From positions 1 to 64,000 of the forward strand of contig NZ_AOIT01000029.1 of the NCBI RefSeq assembly GCF_000337475.1: 64,000 bases of DNA, read 5' to 3'. Under the pieces are notes generated by a model. It did no database searches, was not told where the DNA came from, and saw only the letters and a program-made list of their open reading frames with translations. Origin of the DNA: Natrinema limicola JCM 13563 (GTDB lineage: Archaea > Halobacteriota > Halobacteria > Halobacteriales > Natrialbaceae). Position 1 is the stretch's first letter. Each line of letters begins with the position of its first letter. Made by a program: the position numbers and the translations under genes. This document shows positions 7,919 through 16,096 of this stretch, one piece after another.

Positions 7919-8989
7919 ATGGTAACAGCACTCGTGGTAGTTCGGGATCGATTGTTCGTCTGTACGAGCGACAGCCTCGAGCCGGACGGCTGGACAGCCA
8001 CGTCGCGACTCGAGGGACGTGCCCTCGAGTGTGTCGCTGCCCATCCGAGCGCGCCCGATCAGGTGTTCGTCGGCACCCGCGACGGATTGATCCGCTCCGT
8101 CGACGGCGGGAAATCGTTCGACCGCCACGAGACACAGTTCGTGGCCGAGGGCACAGCAGGCGGACGGACGGTCGCGCGGACCGACGCGACGTTGGATGGC
8201 CGCGAGGGCGACCGCGTGATGGCCGTGACGGTGAGCCCAGACCCAGACGTGGTCTATACCGGAACCGAACCCAGTCGTCTCTATCGCTCGCGTGACGGCG
8301 GCGACTCCTGGACGCATCTCGAGGGGCTTGCCGCGCTTTCCTCGGCCGACGAGTGGTCGTTTCCGCCGCGGCCACACACCCACCACGTCCGGACGCTCGC
8401 GGTCGATCCGTTCGATCCCGATCGGCTCGCCGTCGGGATCGAGGCCGGCGCGTTCGTCACCACGCCCGACGGCGGCGAGACGTGGCACGAGCGGCCGCCG
8501 GGCTCGCGCCGGGACAATCACAGCCTCGTGACCCATCCCGATCGCGACGGTCGGCTCTACGCCGCGGCCGGCGATGGCTACGCCGAGAGCGACGACTTCG
8601 GTGACTCGTGGCGACATCCACAGGACGGGCTCGCACACCGGTATTGCTGGTCGGTCGCCCCCGATCCAGGTGATCCAGACCGCGTCATGATCTCGAGTGC
8701 ACGCGGTGCGAGGACGGCACACACTCCGAGCAGAGCGAACTCGTTCGTCTATCGGCGCGCGGGTCAGGGAGAGTCGTGGGAACGGCTCGAGGGACGCGGC
8801 CTCCCGACCGGCGAGGGTGTCGTCCGCACGGTGCTTGCGACGATCGGCGAGCCGGGCGTCGTCGTCGCGGTCAACAACCGCGGGCTGTTTTGGACGCGGG
8901 ATTTCGGTGACTCGTGGACACAGGGTGACGTCGACTGGTCTGAGGGACTCGAGGAGGAGACGCCGCGCGGGCTGGTCGCGCTTCCCTGA
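7919..8989 (+). CDS. BNR/Asp-box repeat beta-propeller protein (sialidase-like fold)
   Basis: 356 aa. At least five Asp-box motifs (S-x-D-x-G-x-x-W/F) recur: SVDGGKSF, SRDGGDSW, TPDGGETW, SDDFGDSW and TRDFGDSW. They indicate a six- or seven-bladed propeller like VPS10/sialidase-type proteins. No signal peptide is seen, so it is probably cytosolic. Catalytic activity is unknown and there is no sign of the sialidase Arg triad. It starts at the ATG at 7919, shortly after element copy B, and ends 4 nt from the convergent membrane-protein gene. Confidence 0.8.
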   Translation: MVTALVVVRDRLFVCTSDSLEPDGWTATSRLEGRALECVAAHPSAPDQVFVGTRDGLIRSVDGGKSFDRHETQFVAEGTAGGRTVARTDATLDGREGDRVMAVTVSPDPDVVYTGTEPSRLYRSRDGGDSWTHLEGLAALSSADEWSFPPRPHTHHVRTLAVDPFDPDRLAVGIEAGAFVTTPDGGETWHERPPGSRRDNHSLVTHPDRDGRLYAAAGDGYAESDDFGDSWRHPQDGLAHRYCWSVAPDPGDPDRVMISSARGARTAHTPSRANSFVYRRAGQGESWERLEGRGLPTGEGVVRTVLATIGEPGVVVAVNNRGLFWTRDFGDSWTQGDVDWSEGLEEETPRGLVALP

Positions 8990-8993
8990 GCCG

Positions 8994-9794
8994 TCAGTGA
9001 CCGCCGTGACCGTCGGTAGCTGTCTCCCGGACGACGGCAGCTGTGACGGCGTGAACCGAGCCCACGAGGGCGGTACTCAGGATCGTGCCGACCCCCGGAA
9101 CGAGTCCGAGAAGCCACGCAGCGAGGCCGAATGCGACGACGAGCGGGAGAATCGACCAGCCACGACCGCGAGTTGCGCGTGCGCTCCGCTGGAGTGCAAT
9201 GATCGGTCCCGATCCGGTGACGATGAACGCCGGCGCAGCGAACACGCGAACGAAGACGACGAAGAGAGGGATGATCAGGACGAGTCCGGCGATCAATCCG
9301 ACATCGTCCCCGACGACCGCGGTAAGGATGCGAAACACCACGTCGAACGACGCGACGAGGCCAACGTACGCGAGCAGTCGCCGCGGCGTCGTCCCGCCGC
9401 TGTCGGCCGACAGCCCGCGAGCGATCGTCACGGTGCCAGCGGCCGCGATAACGAAGACGGCGACGACCTCGAGTGTGAGTCCCCAGACGAGATAGGGCAG
9501 TTTCAGATCGATCAGGGACGACAGCGCTCGTGCCGTCTCCGGCACACCGGTCGGGTAGCCAGTGTACGCGACGGTGACCGTCGCGCCGGTTTGCTCTCCC
9601 GGGATCGTCGGGAGCGGATCGTGGCGTCGAATCCAGTCGAGGAGCCAGAGGCACACGCCGGCGACGACGAACGGCACGAAAAGAACGGGATCGCGCTGGA
9701 GTCGATCGAGCGCCAGCGAGACCGGTGAGGCCGGACGGCCAGCGCCGGCGCGATCGCTTCCATCCAGTGTTGGATCGAACGGTTCCTCAGTCAT
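8994..9794 (-). CDS. Polytopic membrane protein of unknown function
   Basis: 266 aa with about five or six hydrophobic helices, for example FVPFVVAGVCLWLLDWI near residues 40-56 and GLIAGLVLIIPLFVVFVRVF. The overall layout is reminiscent of haloarchaeal permease-like proteins with glycine-rich helices, but I do not assign a family. Its ATG overlaps the stop of the upstream PQQ-propeller gene (ATGA, 4-nt overlap), so the two are translationally coupled and probably act together at the cell surface. Confidence 0.72.
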   Translation of the reverse strand: MTEEPFDPTLDGSDRAGAGRPASPVSLALDRLQRDPVLFVPFVVAGVCLWLLDWIRRHDPLPTIPGEQTGATVTVAYTGYPTGVPETARALSSLIDLKLPYLVWGLTLEVVAVFVIAAAGTVTIARGLSADSGGTTPRRLLAYVGLVASFDVVFRILTAVVGDDVGLIAGLVLIIPLFVVFVRVFAAPAFIVTGSGPIIALQRSARATRGRGWSILPLVVAFGLAAWLLGLVPGVGTILSTALVGSVHAVTAAVVRETATDGHGGH

Positions 9795-10996
9795 GGCTCG
9801 TCCTCCAGAGCAAGCACCTGATCGCCGTCGACGACATAGAGCACGCCGTCTCCAACCGCGGGCGGGGAGAAATACCACTCCGATTCACGAGTAAAGTGTC
9901 GTTCGCCAGTCGCTGCGTCGAACGCGATGAGTTCGGCACCGCTCGTCATGTAGACGACGCCGTCGGCGACGACCGGTGTCGCTTCGTGACGAAACGCGAC
10001 TGACCACACGTCGGCACCCGTCTCGAGGTCGAGCGCATACAGCGACTCGTTGCCGTCGCTGACGAACACGCGCCCCTCGGCGACGGCGACAGCCCCCTCG
10101 GTCGCGTTCCCGTCGAGATTTCGCGTCCAGCGAACGTCACCGCTGTCCTCGTACAGTGTTACGCCGCGTCGAGTCGGAACGACGACGCCGGTTTCAGTGG
10201 CCGTTGGCGGCCGGTTGACATCGGTATCGTCGAGTGACTCAGCCCACTGCTTGGAGCCGGTTTCAGCGTCGAACGCCGCCACGTCACTGGGCCAGCCGGT
10301 CGCGTACACGGTGTCACCGCTTACTGCAGGCCGGAAGGCGGTGCCACCGATGTCGCCCCCGGGAAACCGTCGCCGCCATCGCTCGCGGCCGTTGTCCGCC
10401 TCGAGCGCGACGATATCGCTTGTGGTGGGAGCCACAGCGTACACTGTCTCGTCGACCGTGACTGGCGGCGGTGCCTTCGAGGGGCCGAAAACGGACGGCT
10501 CCGGCTCGGTACCCGGCCCGCGCCACCGTTGTTTGCCAACACGAACGCCGAACAGTGCCATCCCGCCGCCGGCGTTCAAACCGACGGTCCCACCGGGTGA
10601 ACTGATCGCCAGCGTTTTCGTTCGATAAATCGACGTCGCGGCACATGCGGGACTCGAGTGGGAGACGCCGTAGTTGTCGTACGAGAACCGGACGTCACCC
10701 GTGGCGGCATCGAGTGCGAGCAGGTTCTCGGTGCCGGCGTAGACCGTCCCGTCGACGACCACCGGTGGATCGGGTTCGAGCCCGCCGGTCCGCTCGAGGT
10801 CTCCGGCCCACGCGACTCGCGGATCGGCTTTCGGCCCCGAGGCGTCGGGGTTGTAGCCGGTGCCAGCGGCGTCGTATCGGGCCATCGGCCAGTCGAGTGT
10901 CGCCGACGTAGACTGCGCGGCCGTCACGGTGTAGCCACCGATGAGGCCAGCCGCGGCGAGTCCGATACCGGCGAGCGCCTGTCGTCTGGAGGGCAT
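9791..10996 (-). CDS. PQQ-binding-like beta-propeller protein with Tat signal
   Basis: 401 aa. The N-terminus PSRRQALAGIGLAAAGLIGG is a twin-arginine signal, so it should be exported folded. The mature part has repeated blades with the tryptophan-docking pattern A-x-D-x-x-T-G-x-x-x-W, such as ALDLETGADVWSV, ALEADNGRERWRR and AFDAETGSKQWAE. This is the PQQ/BamB-type eight-bladed propeller, usually a scaffold unless fused to a dehydrogenase. Coupled to the downstream membrane protein. A TATA-like sequence lies at 11026-11038. Confidence 0.85.
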   Translation of the reverse strand: MPSRRQALAGIGLAAAGLIGGYTVTAAQSTSATLDWPMARYDAAGTGYNPDASGPKADPRVAWAGDLERTGGLEPDPPVVVDGTVYAGTENLLALDAATGDVRFSYDNYGVSHSSPACAATSIYRTKTLAISSPGGTVGLNAGGGMALFGVRVGKQRWRGPGTEPEPSVFGPSKAPPPVTVDETVYAVAPTTSDIVALEADNGRERWRRRFPGGDIGGTAFRPAVSGDTVYATGWPSDVAAFDAETGSKQWAESLDDTDVNRPPTATETGVVVPTRRGVTLYEDSGDVRWTRNLDGNATEGAVAVAEGRVFVSDGNESLYALDLETGADVWSVAFRHEATPVVADGVVYMTSGAELIAFDAATGERHFTRESEWYFSPPAVGDGVLYVVDGDQVLALEDEP

Positions 10997-11025
10997 TCGA
11001 TTCGATCTAGTTACGTTCTGATTGA

Positions 11026-11038
11026 AATATATTTATAA
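11026..11038 (-). promoter_or_regulatory. TATA-box region for the PQQ-propeller gene
   Basis: Read on the minus strand this is TTTATAAATATAT, about 30-42 nt before the ATG at 10996. It is the only AT-rich stretch there and fits an archaeal promoter with a short leader. Confidence 0.5.
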
Positions 11039-11158
11039 AGTTATGTATCGCTTGGAAGTTACATGACGGCGAAACCGTCTCCCGAGCGCGTTTTCGTTCG
11101 AGACGGGCGAAACGAGCCGAACCAGTGCAATCGATCGCCGGAACACGGGTGGGTGGTT

Positions 11159-11173
11159 CGAAATCCTTTTAGG
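11159..11173 (+). promoter_or_regulatory. BRE/TATA-like promoter of the S24e cluster
   Basis: CGAAATCCTTTTAGG combines a purine-rich BRE and a weak TATA element 37-51 nt before the S24e ATG, implying a leader of roughly 15 nt. Confidence 0.4.
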
Positions 11174-11209
11174 CGCTACACGGGGATAGTAGAGTAACTG
11201 AGTGATATC

Positions 11210-11524
11210 ATGGACGTCGACATCATCTCCGAGGAGGAGAACCCCATGTTGCATCGAACTGACGTGACCTTCGAGCTGTCCCACGAGGACGCCACCCCAG
11301 AGCGCCTGCAGGTCCGGGATAGCCTCGCCGCGAAGCTGAACAAGGACGCCGACGAGGTCGTCATCCGCAAACTCGACACCAAGTTCGGAATGCGTACGAC
11401 CGTCGGCGAGGCGAAGGTCTACGACACCGCCGACGACGCCCGCGACGTCGAGCAAGACCACATGCTCGAGCGCAACAAGATCGGCGCCGAAGAAGACGTT
11501 GACGCTGAAGCGGAGGAGGCCTAA
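11210..11524 (+). CDS. rps24e: 30S ribosomal protein S24e
   Basis: 104 aa, the usual archaeal length. [20 protein letters not shown] at the start, then [12 protein letters not shown] and the internal strand [16 protein letters not shown], are S24e hallmarks. It binds the small subunit and is specific to archaea and eukaryotes. S27ae follows after 1 nt and Kae1-Bud32 68 nt later; this order is conserved in haloarchaea. Confidence 0.96.
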   Translation: MDVDIISEEENPMLHRTDVTFELSHEDATPERLQVRDSLAAKLNKDADEVVIRKLDTKFGMRTTVGEAKVYDTADDARDVEQDHMLERNKIGAEEDVDAEAEEA

Positions 11525-11525
11525 G

Positions 11526-11660
11526 ATGGCGCGCTACGACCTCTACAACGACGACGGCACTACCAGCGGCGAACTCTGCCCGCGCTGTGGCGACGTCTTC
11601 CTCGCCGACCACGGCGACCGCAAACACTGCGGGAAGTGCGGCTACACCGAGTGGGAATAA
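11526..11660 (+). CDS. rps27ae: 30S ribosomal protein S27ae
   Basis: Only 44 aa. [11 protein letters not shown], then [20 protein letters not shown] and CGYTEWE, form the zinc ribbon (two CxxC pairs) of S27ae. It begins one base after the S24e stop, so the two are co-translated. Confidence 0.95.
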   Translation: MARYDLYNDDGTTSGELCPRCGDVFLADHGDRKHCGKCGYTEWE

Positions 11661-11728
11661 CCCCTGAGTGATTGCCGACGTGCCGCGGACGGAGTTGGCA
11701 CGTCGACGCGTCTTACCCGTTTTCATCC

Positions 11729-13468
11729 GTGAGTAATTCCATCCGTATCCTCGGGATCGAAGGCACCGCCTGGGCTGCCAGCGCGGCGCTTTTCGACGCC
11801 GAGACCGACGACGTAGTCATCGAAACCGACGCCTATCAGCCCGAGAGCGGCGGCATTCACCCCCGCGAGGCGTCCGAACACATGCACGACGCCATCCCGG
11901 AGGTCGTCGGCCGCGTGCTCGAGCACGCGCGCGAGACTCACGACGGACCGCCGTCGGAGCCGCCGGTCGACGCCGTCGCCTTCTCCCGTGGCCCCGGGCT
12001 CGGCCCCTGTCTGCGCGTCGTCGGGACCGCCGCCCGGGCGCTGAGTCAGGTCCTCGAGGTTCCGCTGGTCGGCGTCAATCACATGGTCGCTCACCTCGAG
12101 ATCGGCCGCCACACCTCCGGGTTCGACTCGCCGGTCTGTCTCAACGCCAGCGGGGCGAACGCACATCTACTGGCCTACCGCAACGGCCGCTATCGCGTTC
12201 TCGGGGAGACGATGGACACCGGCGTCGGGAACTCGATCGACAAGTTCACCCGCCACGTCGGCTGGTCCCATCCCGGCGGGCCGAAGGTCGAAGAGGCAGC
12301 CAAAGACGGCGAGTACGTCGATCTGCCCTACGTCGTCAAGGGGATGGACTTCTCGTTTTCGGGAATCATGAGCGCTGCCAAGCAGCGCTACGACGGGGTC
12401 TCCGCGAGCGGAGGCTCGTCGGACTCGTCCGACGGTGGTGTCCCGGTCGAGGACATCTGTTACTCCCTCCAGGAGAACATCTTCGGGATGCTAACCGAAG
12501 TCGCAGAGCGTGCCCTGTCACTGACTGGCAGCGACGAACTCGTCCTCGGTGGTGGCGTCGGGCGAAACGCCCGCCTGCGCGAGATGCTCGCCGAGATGTG
12601 TGCCCAGCGCGGGGCCGACTTCCACGCGCCCGAACCGCGCTTTTTGGGTGATAACGCCGGGATGATCGCCGTACTCGGTGCGAAAATGTACGCCGCGGGC
12701 GATACGCTCGCACTCGAGGAGTCACGTGTCGACCCCAATTTCAGGCCCGATCAGGTGCCGGTGACATGGCGTGGGAGGGCCGAGCGAAGCGAGGACCTCG
12801 AAAACGCGAGCGGTGACGTGAGGAACCGCGAGCGAGCCGATGAGCCCGAGCTTGCGGCCGGCCGCGGCGCGGGCTCGGACGACAGTCAGGTCCGCGGGGC
12901 CGAAGCGCTGGTCGATCTCGAGCCCGACGCCGGCCGCGTCACGAAGCGTCGCCGGGCCAAGACCTACCGCCACCCCGCCCTCGACGAGCGACTCCGCACG
13001 GAACGGACGACACTCGAGGCCCGCCTGACCAGTCTGGCCCGCCGTGAGGGGGTTCCGACGCCGGTCCTGTCAGATGTCGATCGGAGCGAGGCGCGACTGG
13101 AACTCGAGTACGTCGGCGACCGCGACTTACAAGCGGCGCTGTCGCCCGACCGCGTCCGTGACGTCGGCCGCCACCTCGCGCGGCTCCACCGGGCCGGGTT
13201 CGTCCACGGCGATCCGACGACGCGAAACGTTCGCGTTGATGGCGATCGAACGTATCTCATCGACTTCGGGCTTGGCTATCACACCGACCACGTCGAGGAC
13301 TACGCGATGGACCTGCACGTCTTCGATCAGAGTCTCGTCGGCACCGCCGACGATCCCGAGCCGCTTCGCGAGGCGGCCCGCGAGGGGTACCGCGACGTTG
13401 GTGACAAACGAGTGCTCGAGCGCCTGCACGACGTGGAGGGACGTGGCCGCTATCAGTCTGACACATAA
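11729..13468 (+). CDS. kae1-bud32: Kae1-Bud32 fusion: tRNA N6-threonylcarbamoyladenosine synthase and KEOPS kinase/ATPase
   Basis: 579 aa. Kae1 (about 1-330) with partners transfers threonylcarbamoyl to A37 of ANN-decoding tRNAs; NHMVAHLEIG (near 117-126) gives the two metal-binding His and NASGANAHLLAY the substrate loop. Bud32 (about 400-579) is a small atypical kinase/ATPase with the catalytic loop HGDPTTRNVRVDG near 492 and DFGLGYH near 512. The linker (about 350-395) is long and low in complexity (GRAERSEDLENASGD). The GTG at 11729 is taken as start since GIEGTAWA, the Kae1 nucleotide site, follows at once. KEOPS subunits Cgi121 and Pcc1 are not in the window. Confidence 0.95.
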   Translation: MSNSIRILGIEGTAWAASAALFDAETDDVVIETDAYQPESGGIHPREASEHMHDAIPEVVGRVLEHARETHDGPPSEPPVDAVAFSRGPGLGPCLRVVGTAARALSQVLEVPLVGVNHMVAHLEIGRHTSGFDSPVCLNASGANAHLLAYRNGRYRVLGETMDTGVGNSIDKFTRHVGWSHPGGPKVEEAAKDGEYVDLPYVVKGMDFSFSGIMSAAKQRYDGVSASGGSSDSSDGGVPVEDICYSLQENIFGMLTEVAERALSLTGSDELVLGGGVGRNARLREMLAEMCAQRGADFHAPEPRFLGDNAGMIAVLGAKMYAAGDTLALEESRVDPNFRPDQVPVTWRGRAERSEDLENASGDVRNRERADEPELAAGRGAGSDDSQVRGAEALVDLEPDAGRVTKRRRAKTYRHPALDERLRTERTTLEARLTSLARREGVPTPVLSDVDRSEARLELEYVGDRDLQAALSPDRVRDVGRHLARLHRAGFVHGDPTTRNVRVDGDRTYLIDFGLGYHTDHVEDYAMDLHVFDQSLVGTADDPEPLREAAREGYRDVGDKRVLERLHDVEGRGRYQSDT

Positions 13469-13530
13469 GCGGACCCGCGTCGGTGGACCGCTGTTGGCGA
13501 CTCGCAGCGCTCGTCGCAGCACACAATATC

Positions 13531-13536
13531 TTTATC
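13531..13536 (+). promoter_or_regulatory. TATA-like element for the 94-aa gene
   Basis: TTTATC, 23-28 nt before the ATG at 13559, which suggests a leaderless transcript. Confidence 0.4.
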
Positions 13537-13558
13537 GGGGGACGACGTATCACCGTCC

Positions 13559-13843
13559 ATGGCAGACAAGCCGACTTCCGGTGAGATTCTTGGGATTCCG
13601 TACAATTTCGAACGACCGAGCATCGGCCGCATGCTCTCGGCGTACTGGCAGCCCGGCGAAGGCATGCTCGTCGAGAAACCCTTTGGCGTCGGCTATACGC
13701 TGAATCTCGCCAACTGGCGGTCGTGGCTCGTCGTCCTCGTCGCCGGCGGCCTCCTCTGGCAACAGGAGAAAGGCTCGAGCGACGACAGTGAGGAGCGAGC
13801 GGACGAGCCAGTCGAAGTCATCGTCGACGAGACCGACGACTGA
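13559..13843 (+). CDS. Small conserved haloarchaeal membrane-associated protein (DUF5808-like)
   Basis: 94 aa. GIPYNFERPSIGRMLSAYW and EKPFGVGYTLNLANWRSW look like the DUF5808 family; I recall this from the pattern and have not searched. One hydrophobic helix (WLVVLVAGGLLW, about 62-73) is followed by a very acidic tail, so it is probably a membrane-anchored protein with its tail in the cytosol. Function unknown. Single gene with its own TATA element. Confidence 0.7.
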   Translation: MADKPTSGEILGIPYNFERPSIGRMLSAYWQPGEGMLVEKPFGVGYTLNLANWRSWLVVLVAGGLLWQQEKGSSDDSEERADEPVEVIVDETDD

Positions 13844-13956
13844 GCGCGAGACTGTTCTTTCTCGCGACCGCGTTTGCGACTCGCCACACAGCGGACCGTC
13901 TGAGGAGCCGCCGCGCAACCGACGACGCTTTGCCGCCGACGCACCGTCGCTCGCAT

Positions 13957-14508
13957 ATGGCCATTCAATTCGTCACCGGCAACGAGGGGAAAGCCCGCGA
14001 GGCACGCGAGTATCTCGAGGGGCTCGAGCCCGTCGAACAGATCGAGTACGACTACACCGAGGTCCAAAGCGACTCGCTCGCCGAGATCGCGGCTCACGGG
14101 GCCCGCGAGGCGTTCGAGGAGTTGGGAAGCGACGAGCCGGTGCTGGTCGACGACGCCGGGCTGTTCGTCGACGCGCTTGGGGGCTTTCCAGGGCCGTACT
14201 CGGCGTACGTCGAGGACACCGTCGGCGTCGAGCGGCTATGGCGACTCGCCGAGACCGAGGAGAACCGCCGTGCACGCTTCCGGACCGTCCTCGCGTACGC
14301 TGACGCCGACGGGACGGAGACGTTTTCGGGCTCGGTCGCCGGCACGCTCGTCGCCCCCCGCGGCGAGGGCGGGTTCGGCTACGACCCCATCTTCGAGTAC
14401 AACGGGCAGACGATGGCCGAGATGAGTACCGAGGAGAAAAACGCGATCTCCCATCGTGGGCGCGCGCTCGCGGCGTTCGCGGAGTGGTACGCCGACCGCG
14501 AGGCGTGA
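13957..14508 (+). CDS. rdgB: XTP/dITP diphosphatase (HAM1/RdgB family)
   Basis: 183 aa. Hydrolyses non-canonical purine nucleoside triphosphates to monophosphates, keeping inosine and xanthine out of nucleic acids. FVTGNEGKAREAREYL is the N-terminal signature. LVDDAGLFVDALGGFPGPYS holds the metal and active-site Asp residues, and GFGYDPIFEYNGQTMAEMS plus ISHRGRAL are the substrate loops. The ATG at 13957 places TGN in its usual place. Element copy C follows 18 nt after the stop. Confidence 0.93.
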   Translation: MAIQFVTGNEGKAREAREYLEGLEPVEQIEYDYTEVQSDSLAEIAAHGAREAFEELGSDEPVLVDDAGLFVDALGGFPGPYSAYVEDTVGVERLWRLAETEENRRARFRTVLAYADADGTETFSGSVAGTLVAPRGEGGFGYDPIFEYNGQTMAEMSTEEKNAISHRGRALAAFAEWYADREA

Positions 14509-14526
14509 TCGACTGCGGTCTCGGCC

Positions 14527-14610
14527 TGAGACGGGCTGCCGTCACTGGGTTCCGGCGCACCCGCCCTGCTCTGGGAGTGTACCGAAACTGACTGGCAGGT
14601 GCCCGTATGA
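14527..14610. mobile_element. Palindromic MITE-like element, copy C, diverged (TSD TGA)
   Basis: Core 14530-14607 (78 bp) with direct TGA at 14527-14529 and 14608-14610. Termini are GACGGGCTGCCGT and GGCAGGTGCCCGTA. The 3' box AACTGACTG is conserved while the 5' box and inner stem have drifted, so this is an older insertion. Confidence 0.75.
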
Positions 14611-14652
14611 AACCTATAAGCGTCAATCGGTGGTGGGACGAGACACGCCGAC

Positions 14653-15066
14653 ATGTACGATACGATCCTCGTTCCGACCGACGGCAGCGATGCGGCGAAC
14701 CGGGCGACCGAACACGCGGTAAGTCTCGCTCGCACGTTCGATGCTGACCTGTACGGCCTCTACGTCGTGGACACGCAGCGATACGGCAAGCAAACGCTCG
14801 GGACCGACGACGTTCTCGAGGAACTCGAGAAACGGGGCCGTGAGGTACTTGCGGAACTCGAAGAGCGGGCCGACGCGGATCAGGTGCCGGTCACGACCGA
14901 GGTCGTCGACGGCCGCCCCTCGTCGGAGATCATGGCGTACGCAGACGAGGTCGACGCCGACCTGATCGTCCTCGGCAACCGCGGACTCGGTGGCATCGGG
15001 GGGACGATCGGGAGCAACGCCGAACGTGTCGTTCGGTACGGGGATCGCCCGGTCATTACGGCCTGA
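14653..15066 (+). CDS. Universal stress protein UspA family
   Basis: 137 aa, single domain. It starts MYDTILVPTDGSDAANRATE and ends with GNRGLGGIGGTIGSNAERVV, keeping the G-x2-G-x9-G-S nucleotide loop. It is a tandem paralogue of the next gene; the first 12 residues match and even the start-region DNA is nearly the same, so the duplication is fairly recent. A TATA-like CTATAAG lies at 14614-14620, next to the end of element copy C. Confidence 0.92.
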   Translation: MYDTILVPTDGSDAANRATEHAVSLARTFDADLYGLYVVDTQRYGKQTLGTDDVLEELEKRGREVLAELEERADADQVPVTTEVVDGRPSSEIMAYADEVDADLIVLGNRGLGGIGGTIGSNAERVVRYGDRPVITA

Positions 15067-15142
15067 CACTCAGGCGCGAAAACGTATCACACGACGGCGT
15101 GTGAGCTATTTCTCCCGGATTCGCGTGGACCGTACTGCGACG

Positions 15143-15562
15143 ATGTACGATACGATCCTCGTTCCGACAGACGGCAGTGACCCGGCAAACCGCGCCGTCG
15201 AACACGCGCTGGCGCTGGCCGAACACTACGATTCGCACGTCGACATTCTCTATTGCGTCGAGACCTCCCGCTACGGCGAACCCGCACTCAGCAGCGCCGA
15301 AATCGTGCTCAACGACCTCGAGGAGCGCGGCCAGGCGCTGCTCGACGACCTCGCCGAGCGCGCCGACAACTACGGAACCGAAGTCTCCACGTGTCTCTGC
15401 CATGGCCGTCCCTGGGAGGAGATCCTCGCGCGGGCCGATACCGTCGACGCGGATCTCCTCGTGATCGGCTATCAGGGCCAGAGTCACTCTCGTGGCGGCA
15501 AGATTGGAAGCACTGCCGAACGCGTCGTCCGATCGGCTGACAGGCCGGTGTTGACTGCCTAA
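15143..15562 (+). CDS. Universal stress protein UspA family
   Basis: 139 aa. MYDTILVPTDGSDPANRAVE parallels the preceding gene, but the middle has diverged (CVETSRYGEPALSSAEIVL) and the nucleotide loop reads GYQGQSHSRGGKIGSTAERV, with the spacing still intact. A 76-nt gap separates the two paralogues. Cytosolic; probably ATP-binding. Confidence 0.92.
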   Translation: MYDTILVPTDGSDPANRAVEHALALAEHYDSHVDILYCVETSRYGEPALSSAEIVLNDLEERGQALLDDLAERADNYGTEVSTCLCHGRPWEEILARADTVDADLLVIGYQGQSHSRGGKIGSTAERVVRSADRPVLTA

Positions 15563-15650
15563 GTCTACTCGATTTAGATTTGTTGAAACGGCTCCCTTTA
15601 TGTATAAAAAGAGACGAAACGTCCGGTCGATGAAGAATGCGAACTGGCCG

Positions 15651-15863
15651 TTACACCTCGCTCGTCGAGTGGTCATCTGCCTTGATCGAACTCAAGACAG
15701 ACACCACACTCCCCAAGAATGCGAGAGCGACAACGAGTAATCCAACTATAGGATAGAGACTCGACATAAATCCAGATATTTCCAAGTAAATCCCATACAG
15801 AATGAGTGCTATCCCGAATAGGGAACCATCTCTTGACAAGGACATCTGTACGCCAGCATACAT
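15651..15863 (-). CDS. Small membrane protein, 70 aa, unknown
   Basis: Not recognised. Two hydrophobic helices (FGIALILYGIYLEISGF and PIVGLLVVALAFLGSVVSVL) joined by a short loop, with a charged C-terminus. The gene is more AT-rich than its neighbours, which hints at transfer. The ATG at 15863 and an in-frame ATG at 15845 are both possible. Confidence 0.5.
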   Translation of the reverse strand: MYAGVQMSLSRDGSLFGIALILYGIYLEISGFMSSLYPIVGLLVVALAFLGSVVSVLSSIKADDHSTSEV

Positions 15864-16004
15864 GTATGGTGGATATTCTTTATGAATCGCTGATACGATC
15901 GCGACCTGGCTGAACGACTGAGACTATGAAAAGCGACCAACTGCTGCGGATTTCAATAGCGCCCTCGCTTCGTGTCGTAGCAGTCGGCCAGCCCACTCGA
16001 GCCC

Positions 16005-16090
16005 TGATACGGTCTGCTGTCAGTCAGTTCCGGTGCAACCGAGACCCGTCCTGCGGTTGCACCGGGACACCGGTACAGCAGACCGTATGA
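16005..16090. mobile_element. Palindromic MITE-like element, copy D (TSD TGA), best-paired copy
   Basis: Core 16008-16087 (80 bp); TGA at 16005-16007 and 16088-16090. Outer stem ATACGGTCTGCTGT/ACAGCAGACCGTAT is perfect over 14 bp (counting one TSD base each side). An internal loop CAGTCAGTT opposite GACACCGGT follows, then a perfect 12-bp inner stem CCGGTGCAACCG/CGGTTGCACCGG and the loop AGACCCGTCCTG. It ends 6 nt before the minus-strand UspA stop codon. Confidence 0.9.
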
Positions 16091-16096
16091 GCGACG

